This document shows, one piece after another, positions 1 to 8,472 of a stretch of 64,000 nucleotides of DNA. The number at the start of each line of letters is the position of its first letter. The first letter of the stretch is position 1. The notes beneath the pieces were generated by a model that worked only from the letters and a program-made list of their open reading frames with translations, had not been told where the DNA came from and did not search any database. The position numbers and the translations under genes are program-made. This stretch comes from Paenibacillus azoreducens (GTDB taxonomy: Bacteria > Bacillota > Bacilli > Paenibacillales > Paenibacillaceae), in contig NZ_AP025343.1 in the NCBI RefSeq assembly GCF_021654775.1, positions 4,431,501-4,495,500 on the forward strand. Reading direction: 5' to 3'.

Positions 1-120
1 TACACTTAATTGGGTAATTTAAGACTAAATAGGATAATTAATTTATAACGGGGCTCAACCTTTAATGAACACAGGAACACAGGGGGCCGCTATTGAGGGG
101 AATTTCGACCATTTCGATTT

Positions 121-304
121 CTAACGGACACAGCGGACGCTATATGGGCTAATTTCGGTCATTTTGATTTCTAACGGACACAGTTGCAGCTATTTAGTGT
201 AAAATGCCCTTTTTTCGACGGATTGATGCTATTAAGCGCTGTGGTGACCGTTAGAATTTGAAAATGGCTGTTTTGCGCGAATTAGCGTCCATGGTGTCCG
301 TTAG
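121..304. repeat. Composite palindromic intergenic repeat, copy 1
   Basis: Two direct copies of a motif starting CTAACGGACAC (near 122 and 173) are followed by two inverted copies (near 228-252 and 283-304), so the outer copies form imperfect terminal inverted repeats of about 22 bases. The same four-part arrangement recurs at 26661-26846 with nearly the same length, and a variant motif occurs at 13577-13860. No coding sequence is present. The rest of 1-600 holds only this element and the tandem array after it. Confidence 0.75.
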
Positions 305-418
305 GCGTTGGTATGATCCGGTTAGGCTCCCCGTTCGCCGCTTAAAGAGCGCAAAGGGTGAGCTCACTTTGTCCTGGAGAGAAATAATTTGTTCATCTTA
401 ACATAAGTTATGGTGTTC

Positions 419-590
419 TGCTTCTTCATCCATCTTATCGCACTTTGTCGTGTCTCTCCCTCCTTCATCCGCCCTACCGCACGTTGTTTGTCTCTCCCTC
501 CTTCGTCATCCTACCGCACGCTGCTGTGTCCCCCTCCTTTCTTCATCCTACCGCACTCTGCTGTGTCCCCCCCTTCTTCACCCATCAAAT
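419..590. repeat. Pyrimidine-rich tandem repeat
   Basis: Four degenerate units of about 36-41 bases each contain TTCATCC, CTACCGCAC and a TGTGTC/TCTC-CCTCC run. Short reading frames here are rich in Ser, Pro, Cys and Leu and come from the repeat, so no gene is called. It sits between the palindromic repeat and the terminator of the EPS operon. Confidence 0.7.
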
Positions 591-599
591 GGGAAACAT

Positions 600-650
600 A
601 AAAAGGGTCGTACCCTTACAGATACTCATCTGCGAAGGAACGACCCTATT
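600..650 (-). terminator. Intrinsic terminator of the EPS operon
   Basis: The stem AGGGTCGT (605-612) pairs with ACGACCCT (641-648). Read on the minus strand it ends in a run of five T. It lies just after the stop of the last operon gene (gtrA-like, 667). Confidence 0.8.
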
Positions 651-666
651 TTAATAGCGTTCAATT

Positions 667-1116
667 TCACATCCCGCTACCAGCATGTCTTATAGCTTCA
701 TCATTGCCGCGAGTTTCCGCACGAAACACCCACCAGCGGCTTCCGGCAAAGTTAAGCACCACTCCCAAAAGGGTTGCTGTCCCTTTGCTGATCCATAGCG
801 AGATTCCGATCTGTTCGTGTAAAAGCAGCATGCAAGCGGAAGTAATTCCAAGTGTCAGTACATTCAGTAGAAGAAAACGAAGCAGCCCCTTTACAATCGC
901 CCCCTGCTGTTTGAACGTAAATTTGCGGTTCATAAGGAAGCTGTTCAGCACCCCGTAGCCGTAGGCAAACACCTGCGCCACCAGCCAAGGCAGTTGCCAC
1001 CAGGTTAAAAGCGTAAATACAGCGACGTCTACGCCAGTATTCAAGATCCCTACTAAGCCAAAGATTATAAAGGAGCGAAAGGACTCACGTGTCGCATTAG
1101 AATTCATAGACTTCAT
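667..1116 (-). CDS. GtrA family membrane protein (putative lipid-linked sugar flippase)
   Basis: A polytopic protein of about 149 residues with four predicted membrane segments and typical GtrA features: an early FGLVGxxNTxxD segment, LNxxxNRxFTF in the middle and a final SRxWVF. GtrA proteins are thought to flip polyprenyl-phosphate-linked sugars or otherwise help GtrB-type transferases. It is the last gene of the EPS operon, whose first gene encodes a GtrB-like transferase, so the two likely act together. An upstream in-frame GTG at 1134 overlaps the ribosome-binding site (GAAGGTGAGG), so the ATG at 1116 was chosen; an ATG at 1107 is also possible. Family is clear; the substrate is not. Confidence 0.8.
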   Translation of the reverse strand: MKSMNSNATRESFRSFIIFGLVGILNTGVDVAVFTLLTWWQLPWLVAQVFAYGYGVLNSFLMNRKFTFKQQGAIVKGLLRFLLLNVLTLGITSACMLLLHEQIGISLWISKGTATLLGVVLNFAGSRWWVFRAETRGNDEAIRHAGSGM

Positions 1117-1137
1117 AGGGACCACAGACCTCACCTT

Positions 1138-1995
1138 CTATACATCATATTCCATCTTCTGGCGCGCTTTCGCGATAAAATCAAGCGGTTCCTCAATCTC
1201 GTCAGGGTTATACTGAATCGCTCCGACCGTAAGTTTCATGTCAAGTTTGTACTTGTTGGAGAATTCGATCGTGTTAAACGATTCGACCTTTTCTTTCAGG
1301 CGCTGCACAACCACTTTTGCGCCGTCTTGATCGGTAAACAGCAGCAGGCCCCAGGTCGGATGATCCGCATTCAACATATATAGGGAGTCATTCATACGGA
1401 TGCTTGTCTCGCTCATCCTCGAAATGTCATAGATCATTTCCGTGACCTGGGCTTCGCTGATCATCCGGCTCATTTCATCCCAATGTTTTACCGTCATCAC
1501 TAGCAGCGTTAACGGGATCTCATAACGATTGGAAAGCGCCATAAAAATGGTTGCGTCGCTTTGAAAGGAGCGGCTGTTTTTCAAGTTTGTGCGTTCATCC
1601 AATGTCGCGAGCGAAGCATTTCTTTTTTGCAGCTGCTCCGCCTCCTGCTGCAAACGCCGGTTGGCAAAGGTCAGAAGCGCAATGACCGCCGTTAAAACAG
1701 GCGTCATGATTAACCAGTAATAATGGTAGCTTTGCAGCGGTTCCCCGACAACGACGGTTTGATAAATGGTATAGGTTCCGTAGCCGAATATAAATACGAT
1801 ATTAAGGATAAGCCCGACGGTGATGTTGGTAAAATAAGTGATGACCGCAATCAAAAAAGATACATTAAGCAGGATCATATTGATCATATAGTGATCCGGT
1901 TCTCCCGCCGTAAACACAATATGAATAAAACAAATCACAAACAGCAGCAAAAAGGCTGTATCCGACAGCAAACTATTCTGATAGCGCTTCATCAT
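1138..1995 (-). CDS. Membrane protein with degenerate GGDEF domain, probable c-di-GMP receptor (YdaK/PssE-like)
   Basis: Residues 1-112 hold about four membrane helices, followed by a short coiled linker and a GGDEF-like domain (about 130-285) that starts with LDERTNLKN in place of the usual D-LTGL-N. The cyclase signature is lost: NADHP (209-213) replaces GGDEF. The allosteric I-site RMND (200-203, RxxD) is kept exactly five residues before it. B. subtilis YdaK and Listeria PssE are non-catalytic GGDEF receptors that switch on EPS synthesis, so a receptor role is inferred. The ATG overlaps the upstream stop codon (ATGA), which suggests translational coupling to the BcsB-like gene. An ATG one codon later is equally possible. 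Confidence 0.85.
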   Translation of the reverse strand: MMKRYQNSLLSDTAFLLLFVICFIHIVFTAGEPDHYMINMILLNVSFLIAVITYFTNITVGLILNIVFIFGYGTYTIYQTVVVGEPLQSYHYYWLIMTPVLTAVIALLTFANRRLQQEAEQLQKRNASLATLDERTNLKNSRSFQSDATIFMALSNRYEIPLTLLVMTVKHWDEMSRMISEAQVTEMIYDISRMSETSIRMNDSLYMLNADHPTWGLLLFTDQDGAKVVVQRLKEKVESFNTIEFSNKYKLDMKLTVGAIQYNPDEIEEPLDFIAKARQKMEYDV

Positions 1996-4073
1996 TCCCC
2001 ACCCGCTCTCTTTCTGTACTTACGAATCAGGAGAACTAGCGATACGATTACCAGAATGCCGGTAAGCCCCAGCGCCACAATGAAGCCCATGACATCCTTT
2101 CGTTCGGTAATCTGAGCGATCATGCCATGATCAGCCTGCTCAGCTTGTTTCTTGAAGCGGAAGGCCTTGGTATTGCCATCTGCATCTGTAACAACCCCAT
2201 CCCCATAGACCTTCCATTTCGCACTATCCGTAGCCAGCAGATTCGAAGCCAAATAGTTGTATTTGGAGCTTGCCCCGGTCACGGCGAGCCAGCCATAACC
2301 CTGATTATAGGGAGATTTCATCAGCTGGAGTGTCCCGATCCGCTTGCCATAGTTTTCTTCGATGCTCATTTTCTCGTTGGACAACAGCCTAGTCCCATCA
2401 GGACTGTATTGAAAGAAAAGCTTGCCGTTTTGCTTTTGCAACCAGGCATTGTCCTTGTATGAGCCAATCGATATGAGATTGTACTGCTGCAGTTTTGAAT
2501 CTGCTGGTATTTCCGAAATTTTATAAAAGGTTACTTCACCTGTGTTGGCTTCCGCATACTTGCCGAGCAAATGAAACAGATTTCCGATCGTAAGATAACC
2601 ATAGGAATCCATCTTCTCAGGCAGCAGCACCGCGATTTTGTTGTAGCTTGCATCTCTTAAAAAAGGGTTAGGATAATTATTGAACAATAAGTCCGTACGG
2701 TCTTTGGTATTTAACTGCAGAAGAGAATCCTTTGTAATGTAAGCCCAAGGCATCTGATCCTGAAGTTCGATACAGCCTGCGCTTTTCAGCTCCAGGTCAA
2801 AAGCCGCCGTGACAGTGAAACTGCCCGAAACCTCAAGATTTTTCGGAATCGTCAGCGTAAGCCGGTCCTGATTGGACATTTCTTTCGTCAGCTTTTTGCT
2901 GCCAATCGGCGTGTCATTAATCAAAATCGTGATGAGAGAGCGATCAAAATCCAGATTGTCCGAATATCGAAAATCAAGATTGATTTTGCTTGAATCGGCA
3001 ATAAAACGGTTTGCCGGCAGCGACACGAAGTAGCTCTTCTCTTGATGCATCATGCCGGTGAGTTTATCACCTGTCTCCGTAAGCGTGACGTCCCGGCTCA
3101 CATTGATTGCCGGTGTTTCCACGTCCGTGTCCGCGTCCACCCATTTTTCAGGTCCATCCAGTTGGTCGACCAACATCTGATTGCCGAGCAAACGGCCTGC
3201 TTTTTTAAGCATGAGAGGATCCTCTGACGTCACGATAAGCGCAGGTCCTGCTCCTGCATTCGCCACGCGGATCAGCGCTTTGTCATGGACGTCGACTTGT
3301 CCCAGTGCTTGCTTCCACTTGTCAGGCAGATGATTGTATAAGGCAACGATCACAACCGTTTCGTGCTGGTCAAGTGCCTTGTCATCGAGAGACAGCATCG
3401 GAATCGTATTGTCTTCCGAGCGGTTGCTCTTGGCAAAGCCGGAAAGAGCGTATACAGCTGCTTCAAGCTCCTGGGAGTCGCTGTCGTTTGGAACCGCAAG
3501 CGCGCTCCGCTTGTCTTTTAACGTATCCAGACCGACGAACTGCTGATTGAAATTTCGGATGCTATTGCCTATGTCTTGTTTCGTATAATTGATTTGGGCG
3601 TATGAAGTTTTGTACAGCTCCAGCCAATTGTCCCGCTTCTCCGTAGGCACACAAAGGCGATCAGGCAGATTCGTCAAAATATAACCTTCGATCGACAGCG
3701 TATTGCTCCCTGGAATCAGCAAATCTTTTGGAACCGATACGGTTAAGTTCTGCTTCTTATCCTGGGCGGGGCGGAAGGAATAGAACTTGGTGCCATTCAT
3801 CTTCAGCGTTACACTGGACTCTTCCTTTCTTGCCAGTTGAGTCGCCTGATAATCCAAATGCAGCGTCAGTTCGCTAACGTTCCAGTAATCCTCCAACCGA
3901 ATATACATCGAACGCGATGCGGTAACTCCGGATAATGAGACATTAGCATTGGTTAACGATGTCTCGTAGGTTAATCGATTGCTGCCTGCATCGGGCTGGG
4001 CGTATACCTGACCGCAGGAAATCACGAATAAAATAAAGCAAAGAATGCCGGAGATCATTGATCTTGGTTTCAC
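1992..4073 (-). CDS. BcsB/YdaN-like exopolysaccharide synthesis regulatory subunit
   Basis: A 693-residue exported protein with an N-terminal signal peptide (about 1-25), a long extracytoplasmic beta-rich region and a single C-terminal membrane helix (about 660-682) followed by a basic tail (RKYRKR). This is the layout of cellulose synthase subunit BcsB and of B. subtilis YdaN, which guide the nascent glycan outside the membrane. It starts at a GTG with GGGGGAG four bases upstream; the next gene overlaps its stop and the synthase gene ends 16 bases before it. It probably forms the membrane complex with the synthase at 4090-5340. The polymer is unlikely to be plain cellulose but cannot be named from sequence. 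Confidence 0.85.
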   Translation of the reverse strand: MKPRSMISGILCFILFVISCGQVYAQPDAGSNRLTYETSLTNANVSLSGVTASRSMYIRLEDYWNVSELTLHLDYQATQLARKEESSVTLKMNGTKFYSFRPAQDKKQNLTVSVPKDLLIPGSNTLSIEGYILTNLPDRLCVPTEKRDNWLELYKTSYAQINYTKQDIGNSIRNFNQQFVGLDTLKDKRSALAVPNDSDSQELEAAVYALSGFAKSNRSEDNTIPMLSLDDKALDQHETVVIVALYNHLPDKWKQALGQVDVHDKALIRVANAGAGPALIVTSEDPLMLKKAGRLLGNQMLVDQLDGPEKWVDADTDVETPAINVSRDVTLTETGDKLTGMMHQEKSYFVSLPANRFIADSSKINLDFRYSDNLDFDRSLITILINDTPIGSKKLTKEMSNQDRLTLTIPKNLEVSGSFTVTAAFDLELKSAGCIELQDQMPWAYITKDSLLQLNTKDRTDLLFNNYPNPFLRDASYNKIAVLLPEKMDSYGYLTIGNLFHLLGKYAEANTGEVTFYKISEIPADSKLQQYNLISIGSYKDNAWLQKQNGKLFFQYSPDGTRLLSNEKMSIEENYGKRIGTLQLMKSPYNQGYGWLAVTGASSKYNYLASNLLATDSAKWKVYGDGVVTDADGNTKAFRFKKQAEQADHGMIAQITERKDVMGFIVALGLTGILVIVSLVLLIRKYRKRAGGE

Positions 4074-4089
4074 GTTTCTCCCCCTTGTC

Positions 4090-5340
4090 TTAATAACGTT
4101 CGGTTTTGTACCATTTGACTTCCCTTTTAAAAATCAAATCCTTAATATAGTTGTATAAACCGTAAGCAGCTACAACCATCCATAACTGACAGTAAGATAT
4201 GTACATCAGCATGATGATCCACAGATTCGACAGTCGCATTTCTCCTTTTTCCGTAATCAACGTAATAAAGGTACCGGTCACAAATAAAATGACGGCAAGC
4301 AGCCATAAAAATGAGCTGAGCCCGGCAATTGTCGTATGGACAAGCCCAAGTGCATATAAAATGAGCAGCACGTCAGACATGATAAGCGAAGTCAGCAATA
4401 AGAAATAGATCGATAAGAAATAAAGAAGATCGAAATGTATCCGTTTTGCTGACCGGTCGAACAGCAGCGGCAAATTTTTAACAATAACATAAATATTGCC
4501 CTTCGCCCACCTTGTCCGCTGCTTGAACCATACCTTTAACGTTTGCGGCTCCTGCTCCCACGTTACGGACTTGGGCTGGAACTTGATGCGGTAGCCCATC
4601 ATATAGATGCGAAAGCTGATTTCCGTGTCCTCCGCAATTGCCTTGACGTCCCAGCCCCCGATAGCCTCAATGATCTCCCGGCGCATAATGAAGTTGGTGC
4701 CTGGAATGGTACACAGCTTGAAGAGTTTCCATCTTCCTGCCTGAGCCATCCATTGGAAAGACAAAGTCTCAATATTGATAAAGCGGGTCAAAAGGTTCGC
4801 AAAACGATTGCGGGTGCGGAACTTCCCGATCACCGCCCCAAGCGTGGGATCATGCGTAATTTCCCCGACAAGATAACGGAGAGCCGTCTTCTCCGGCGTA
4901 TTGTCGGCGTCGTAGATGGCGATAAATTCTCCCCTGCTTTGCTTAAAACCAATGTTCAGTGCATTCGACTTCCCTTTTCCGCCCGTAACGTGGTCCGTGT
5001 TAATCACGATCAATTGGCGCTCTTTGTACTTGGCTTGAAGCCTCGCAAGCAATTCGCTGCTGTTATCGCTCGAATTGTCATTAATCACGATAATCTCATA
5101 GCGGTCATGCGGATAATCAAGCGCAAGCAGCGCCTCCACCGTTTGCGTAATGACCTTGCCTTCGTTATGGGCGGGAACCATCAGCGAGACAAAGGGGACG
5201 TCCTCAGGAAGCGGCGGCACCTCTCGCTTTTCATTTTCTATATAGTACAGGTAGCCGGAAATAATCAGCACGACATTAACGAGAAGCAACGACCATATAC
5301 TGATGACGGCAATCAGCATCAAGATGTCTGCAGCGGTCAT
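4090..5340 (-). CDS. Processive family 2 glycosyltransferase (YdaM-like EPS synthase)
   Basis: A 416-residue membrane enzyme. One N-terminal helix is followed by a GT-A domain with VPAHNEG, VINDNSSDNS, the metal-binding DAD in YDADNTPE, a GTNFIMRRE segment, the catalytic-base region AIAEDTE and QRTRW (the QxxRW motif of processive synthases), then three or four C-terminal helices. It resembles the catalytic core of BcsA but has no C-terminal PilZ domain, so c-di-GMP control must come from another protein, most simply the degenerate GGDEF protein at 1138. The ATG at 5340 follows AAGGAGG by five bases; an ATG 48 bases upstream lies inside the previous gene and was rejected. Confidence 0.9.
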   Translation of the reverse strand: MTAADILMLIAVISIWSLLLVNVVLIISGYLYYIENEKREVPPLPEDVPFVSLMVPAHNEGKVITQTVEALLALDYPHDRYEIIVINDNSSDNSSELLARLQAKYKERQLIVINTDHVTGGKGKSNALNIGFKQSRGEFIAIYDADNTPEKTALRYLVGEITHDPTLGAVIGKFRTRNRFANLLTRFINIETLSFQWMAQAGRWKLFKLCTIPGTNFIMRREIIEAIGGWDVKAIAEDTEISFRIYMMGYRIKFQPKSVTWEQEPQTLKVWFKQRTRWAKGNIYVIVKNLPLLFDRSAKRIHFDLLYFLSIYFLLLTSLIMSDVLLILYALGLVHTTIAGLSSFLWLLAVILFVTGTFITLITEKGEMRLSNLWIIMLMYISYCQLWMVVAAYGLYNYIKDLIFKREVKWYKTERY

Positions 5341-5350
5341 GACTGCCTCC

Positions 5351-6898
5351 TTACTTGTAAAATTTCCGTTTGTACATGCGATACCCAATAATCAGGAATC
5401 CGCAAAATACGACTAAGGTAATGAAAATAATGACGATAAAAATCTTGTTCTGAACCGTAAACCAGGTCTCAAAACTCTTTTGCCCATGCTGTTTATATAC
5501 ATAGTCGGAACTCGTTTCCACATGGCTTGCCTGAATCCCAAGGTTGACCCCATTAAGAACAAGCGAACCGCGCTCTGATTTCAACTCGTTGGTTTCGGTT
5601 TTTACGCTGTGGGCTTCCGTTTTGTAATCTTCAAAGGTGATCCAGCTATTTTTGAGCCCATCAACCAGACTCTCAAGTTCGGACTCTTTCTCTACAAAGT
5701 TAAATGTAATCGCAGTATCCATCGGCAGCGGCTTGATCAAACGGTCATCGGCAAGGTAGCGCTTCAGAAACTCCGGATTCACGCTGTAAAGCGAGGACGG
5801 GAACGCTTCGGACCGATTTCGTTTCGCTTTATAGATCGGACGCGCGTCCGGAAAAAGAATCACGGAGTCAAAAAACGCCATCCCTTCCGAAACGTAATGT
5901 TCGTCATACGACCAATACATCTCGGTTCCCATCCCTAAAGGCACGATTCCATCTTGTGCCAGCACATCGATAAAATGCTCCATCTGATGGTACAAGCTGC
6001 GATCCAGGTCCTGAATGGTAGAAGCCACGACAGGCGCTTCAACCAGGACGGTACCATTGCGGGACTGAACATATTTTAAGGTATTCATATAACGCTTCAT
6101 GGCAGGATAATCGGTATTGTTGAATACCGGGTGTACACTTACGATGAACGGGATGCCCGCCTCAAACAGCTCATCCGACATTCGCTCCAGCAGGCTCAGG
6201 TCCGAAAAAGGATATATCTCTTTGAAAACAAGGAAATAGTGACTTTTTTGATCCTCCTGAAGCCAGTCCTTAAGTACGTAGGACACAGCAATCTCGCTTA
6301 GAGTGTCCCTCTCCATAAAAGGAACATAAGCATATGCCCCCCTCTGCACCGCGTAGGGATAGCTTGTACCCAATGCTTGTACCTTTAGAGTGCCGTACCG
6401 CCTAATCTCAGCTTGTTTCGAATCAAAAAAATATGGGACGCTGATGGATTTCTCTGCAAACGGCCCGATCGAAAGATCCGCCACTTTCTGTACGGCTTGA
6501 ACCTGAAGTCCTAGCATTTGTGCCAGCTTGTCTCTCGGCCTTTCCCCAATGTAGAGAAAATCTCCTTGATAAGACTGCAGGTCTTTGAAAAATTCACTTT
6601 GTTCCTCCAAAAGATCGGAACGGTTGCGCACCTCGATAAGTTTGGAATAGTTGTTAAGCGACCCGGCAGTATAGGAATCGACGGATTCGGCCGTCACCTG
6701 AACCCTAAATGATGCAAGCAGGCGCTTTAAAGCCTCCACGTTGCCTTCATGCTTCGTTCCCATCCCCAGGCTGTCATACACGATAAGAACCGAAGGAAGA
6801 GACGGATGATCAGCCGCTTGTACCGGTACTGCCGGAAGAACAAGGCTTGATATGAGCAGCACCAGCACCATAACATTCCAAGAATGTTTTCGTCTCAA
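5351..6898 (-). CDS. DUF2334 protein, polysaccharide-deacetylase-like (YdaL-like)
   Basis: A 515-residue exported protein with a signal peptide at 1-28 and a C-terminal membrane helix (about 487-507) followed by a basic tail. It matches B. subtilis YdaL: a DUF2334 region distantly related to NodB polysaccharide deacetylases, seen in blocks such as FKEIYPFSDLSLLERM, GIPFIVSVHP and a later YWSYDEHYVS. The first acidic metal-ligand motif is not typical, so catalysis is uncertain. It starts at TTG, with GGGGGG eight bases upstream. The stop lies 10 bases before the synthase gene. Its likely role is modification of the glycan at the outer face of the membrane. Confidence 0.8.
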   Translation of the reverse strand: MRRKHSWNVMVLVLLISSLVLPAVPVQAADHPSLPSVLIVYDSLGMGTKHEGNVEALKRLLASFRVQVTAESVDSYTAGSLNNYSKLIEVRNRSDLLEEQSEFFKDLQSYQGDFLYIGERPRDKLAQMLGLQVQAVQKVADLSIGPFAEKSISVPYFFDSKQAEIRRYGTLKVQALGTSYPYAVQRGAYAYVPFMERDTLSEIAVSYVLKDWLQEDQKSHYFLVFKEIYPFSDLSLLERMSDELFEAGIPFIVSVHPVFNNTDYPAMKRYMNTLKYVQSRNGTVLVEAPVVASTIQDLDRSLYHQMEHFIDVLAQDGIVPLGMGTEMYWSYDEHYVSEGMAFFDSVILFPDARPIYKAKRNRSEAFPSSLYSVNPEFLKRYLADDRLIKPLPMDTAITFNFVEKESELESLVDGLKNSWITFEDYKTEAHSVKTETNELKSERGSLVLNGVNLGIQASHVETSSDYVYKQHGQKSFETWFTVQNKIFIVIIFITLVVFCGFLIIGYRMYKRKFYK

Positions 6899-6922
6899 TG
6901 AATCGCCCCCCTTTCTTCCGAT

Positions 6923-8434
6923 TTAATTCTGCACCGCTACTGATTTTTCTTGAGCCGCCGGCTTGTTCTGCCACAGATTCCGGCACAATGCATCTGCGAC
7001 TGCGGTGAACGTTACCAAATCAAAAGCAGCCGTAAATAAAAATTCATGCTTCGACAAGTCCGCATCCCCTGCGCCAATGATCGAAACAAAGATTCCAGAC
7101 AGCCCCATGAACATCAGCATGAGTATCAAAGGCAAGCGAACCATGCTTCGTACATCTCTGGCCTTCATCGCAGCGACGAAATGAGGGGCATACATCCCCG
7201 TAACGACCAGCATCCAGATGACAATGAAGCCGAATGTTTTGGGAGCAAGCGCTTTTTTCAGCTCACTATATCCGGAAAAAAACTTCGTCTGCGCCCCAAA
7301 GGGTTTTCCTGCAGACTTCTCATAGTTTCCCATCGCCGGCGGGCGGATGGTGAACGCGTTTTTAGCGGCAAGGTCCATCATTTTTCCTGCTTGATCAGGA
7401 TGGGTTATATAATAAGCAAGAATGGATACGAAGCCATAGTGATTGTAAAAATTGTCCTCGAGAATTTTGGAATTCACATCCACCGTCGTGTATGGCTCGT
7501 AATAGATGCTTTCATTGAGAACGGCATATTGCTTGTTAATCCCAAAAGATTTCAGCGTTGCTTCAGGGTCTTCGGATTGCATCAGCACGCCGCGTGTCAT
7601 GGCATGGTATTGGTTGATGTTGACGAACTCCTTTGGAATCAGCACATAAGTAGCAATGCCCGCAAGCATTAGAAAAGCGAGCGAAGACGCCACCATGGCC
7701 CGATAACCTCGCTGCTTCCGCACAAAAATAAAAATGATTCCCATCACGGCGATAATGATGCCGACAGGCGCATTTTGCTGTTTGCTTGTTGTAAGGAAGA
7801 GGCCGCTTATAAAAAAGATAATCATCATCGCATAATCAGAGTATCTTTTGCGGAACAGCAATAAACCGGAGGCGAATAAATAAATGAGCATAATCCAAAC
7901 CATACTCTCGCTGAAGAACGAGTTGAAGAAAGCCGTATAGGCGGTATCCGCAAATAAAAACACAGCCAAAACGGCTACCAAATAACCGTATTTCGGTTTC
8001 ATTTTCCAGGTTAATGCCTCAACGAACAAATAGACGGCCACCGTATACAATATCGTCAATAGCGCCGCTTGAACCCGGATGTCAAATACCTGCTGATTAA
8101 ATAATTGATTGATCCAAACCGATAAACGTATTAGAAGGGATTGCGAGGACGTTAAGGTAGCTCCATTTTCGTTGAAATATTGGAATATTCCGAATTGCTT
8201 ATTAAAATGGCCCAGATACAAACTATCATAGTCGGGGTTGTTGAAATACAGCCCATTGCTGTACAAAACACGGAAATAGTCCCCGTTGTCAGCCATCCCG
8301 ATGTAAGGCGGCACGAACAGTGCGATAACCGTGATGATCAGCACCAGCGACGCTGCCAGCAGAGACGGAGAAATATAGCGGCTGAGGACAGTCATCCTGT
8401 AACCGAGCTTTTTTAACCAAAGAGCCTTTGCCAA
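6923..8434 (-). CDS. Polytopic membrane protein of the EPS operon (YkoS-like)
   Basis: 503 residues with about ten to twelve membrane helices and a large outside loop after the first helix containing MADNGDYFR and SQSLLIRLS. The layout resembles GT-C-type membrane glycosyltransferases and B. subtilis YkoS, which is encoded next to the GtrB-like YkoT. The position between a GtrB-like/GH8-like pair and yda-type genes supports a role in glycan assembly. The start is a TTG with a weak AGGTG site eight bases upstream; an internal ATG 39 bases later (8395) is the alternative. Function inferred from topology and neighbours only. Confidence 0.6.
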   Translation of the reverse strand: MAKALWLKKLGYRMTVLSRYISPSLLAASLVLIITVIALFVPPYIGMADNGDYFRVLYSNGLYFNNPDYDSLYLGHFNKQFGIFQYFNENGATLTSSQSLLIRLSVWINQLFNQQVFDIRVQAALLTILYTVAVYLFVEALTWKMKPKYGYLVAVLAVFLFADTAYTAFFNSFFSESMVWIMLIYLFASGLLLFRKRYSDYAMMIIFFISGLFLTTSKQQNAPVGIIIAVMGIIFIFVRKQRGYRAMVASSLAFLMLAGIATYVLIPKEFVNINQYHAMTRGVLMQSEDPEATLKSFGINKQYAVLNESIYYEPYTTVDVNSKILEDNFYNHYGFVSILAYYITHPDQAGKMMDLAAKNAFTIRPPAMGNYEKSAGKPFGAQTKFFSGYSELKKALAPKTFGFIVIWMLVVTGMYAPHFVAAMKARDVRSMVRLPLILMLMFMGLSGIFVSIIGAGDADLSKHEFLFTAAFDLVTFTAVADALCRNLWQNKPAAQEKSVAVQN

Positions 8435-8472
8435 TGCTATACACCTGCTTTCATTTCCGCAAACGCCCGGCT

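Noticed and set aside
16-60. Gene end at the left edge of the window
   Set aside because: No frame entering from the edge reads as protein for more than a few codons.
410-695. Three overlapping plus-strand reading frames rich in Ser/Pro/Cys
   Set aside because: All three frames of the same tandem repeat are open; no ribosome-binding site or family resemblance.
4543-5391. 282-residue plus-strand frame opposite the EPS synthase
   Set aside because: The minus strand encodes a clear GT2 enzyme with all motifs; the long opposite frame is a by-product of codon bias.
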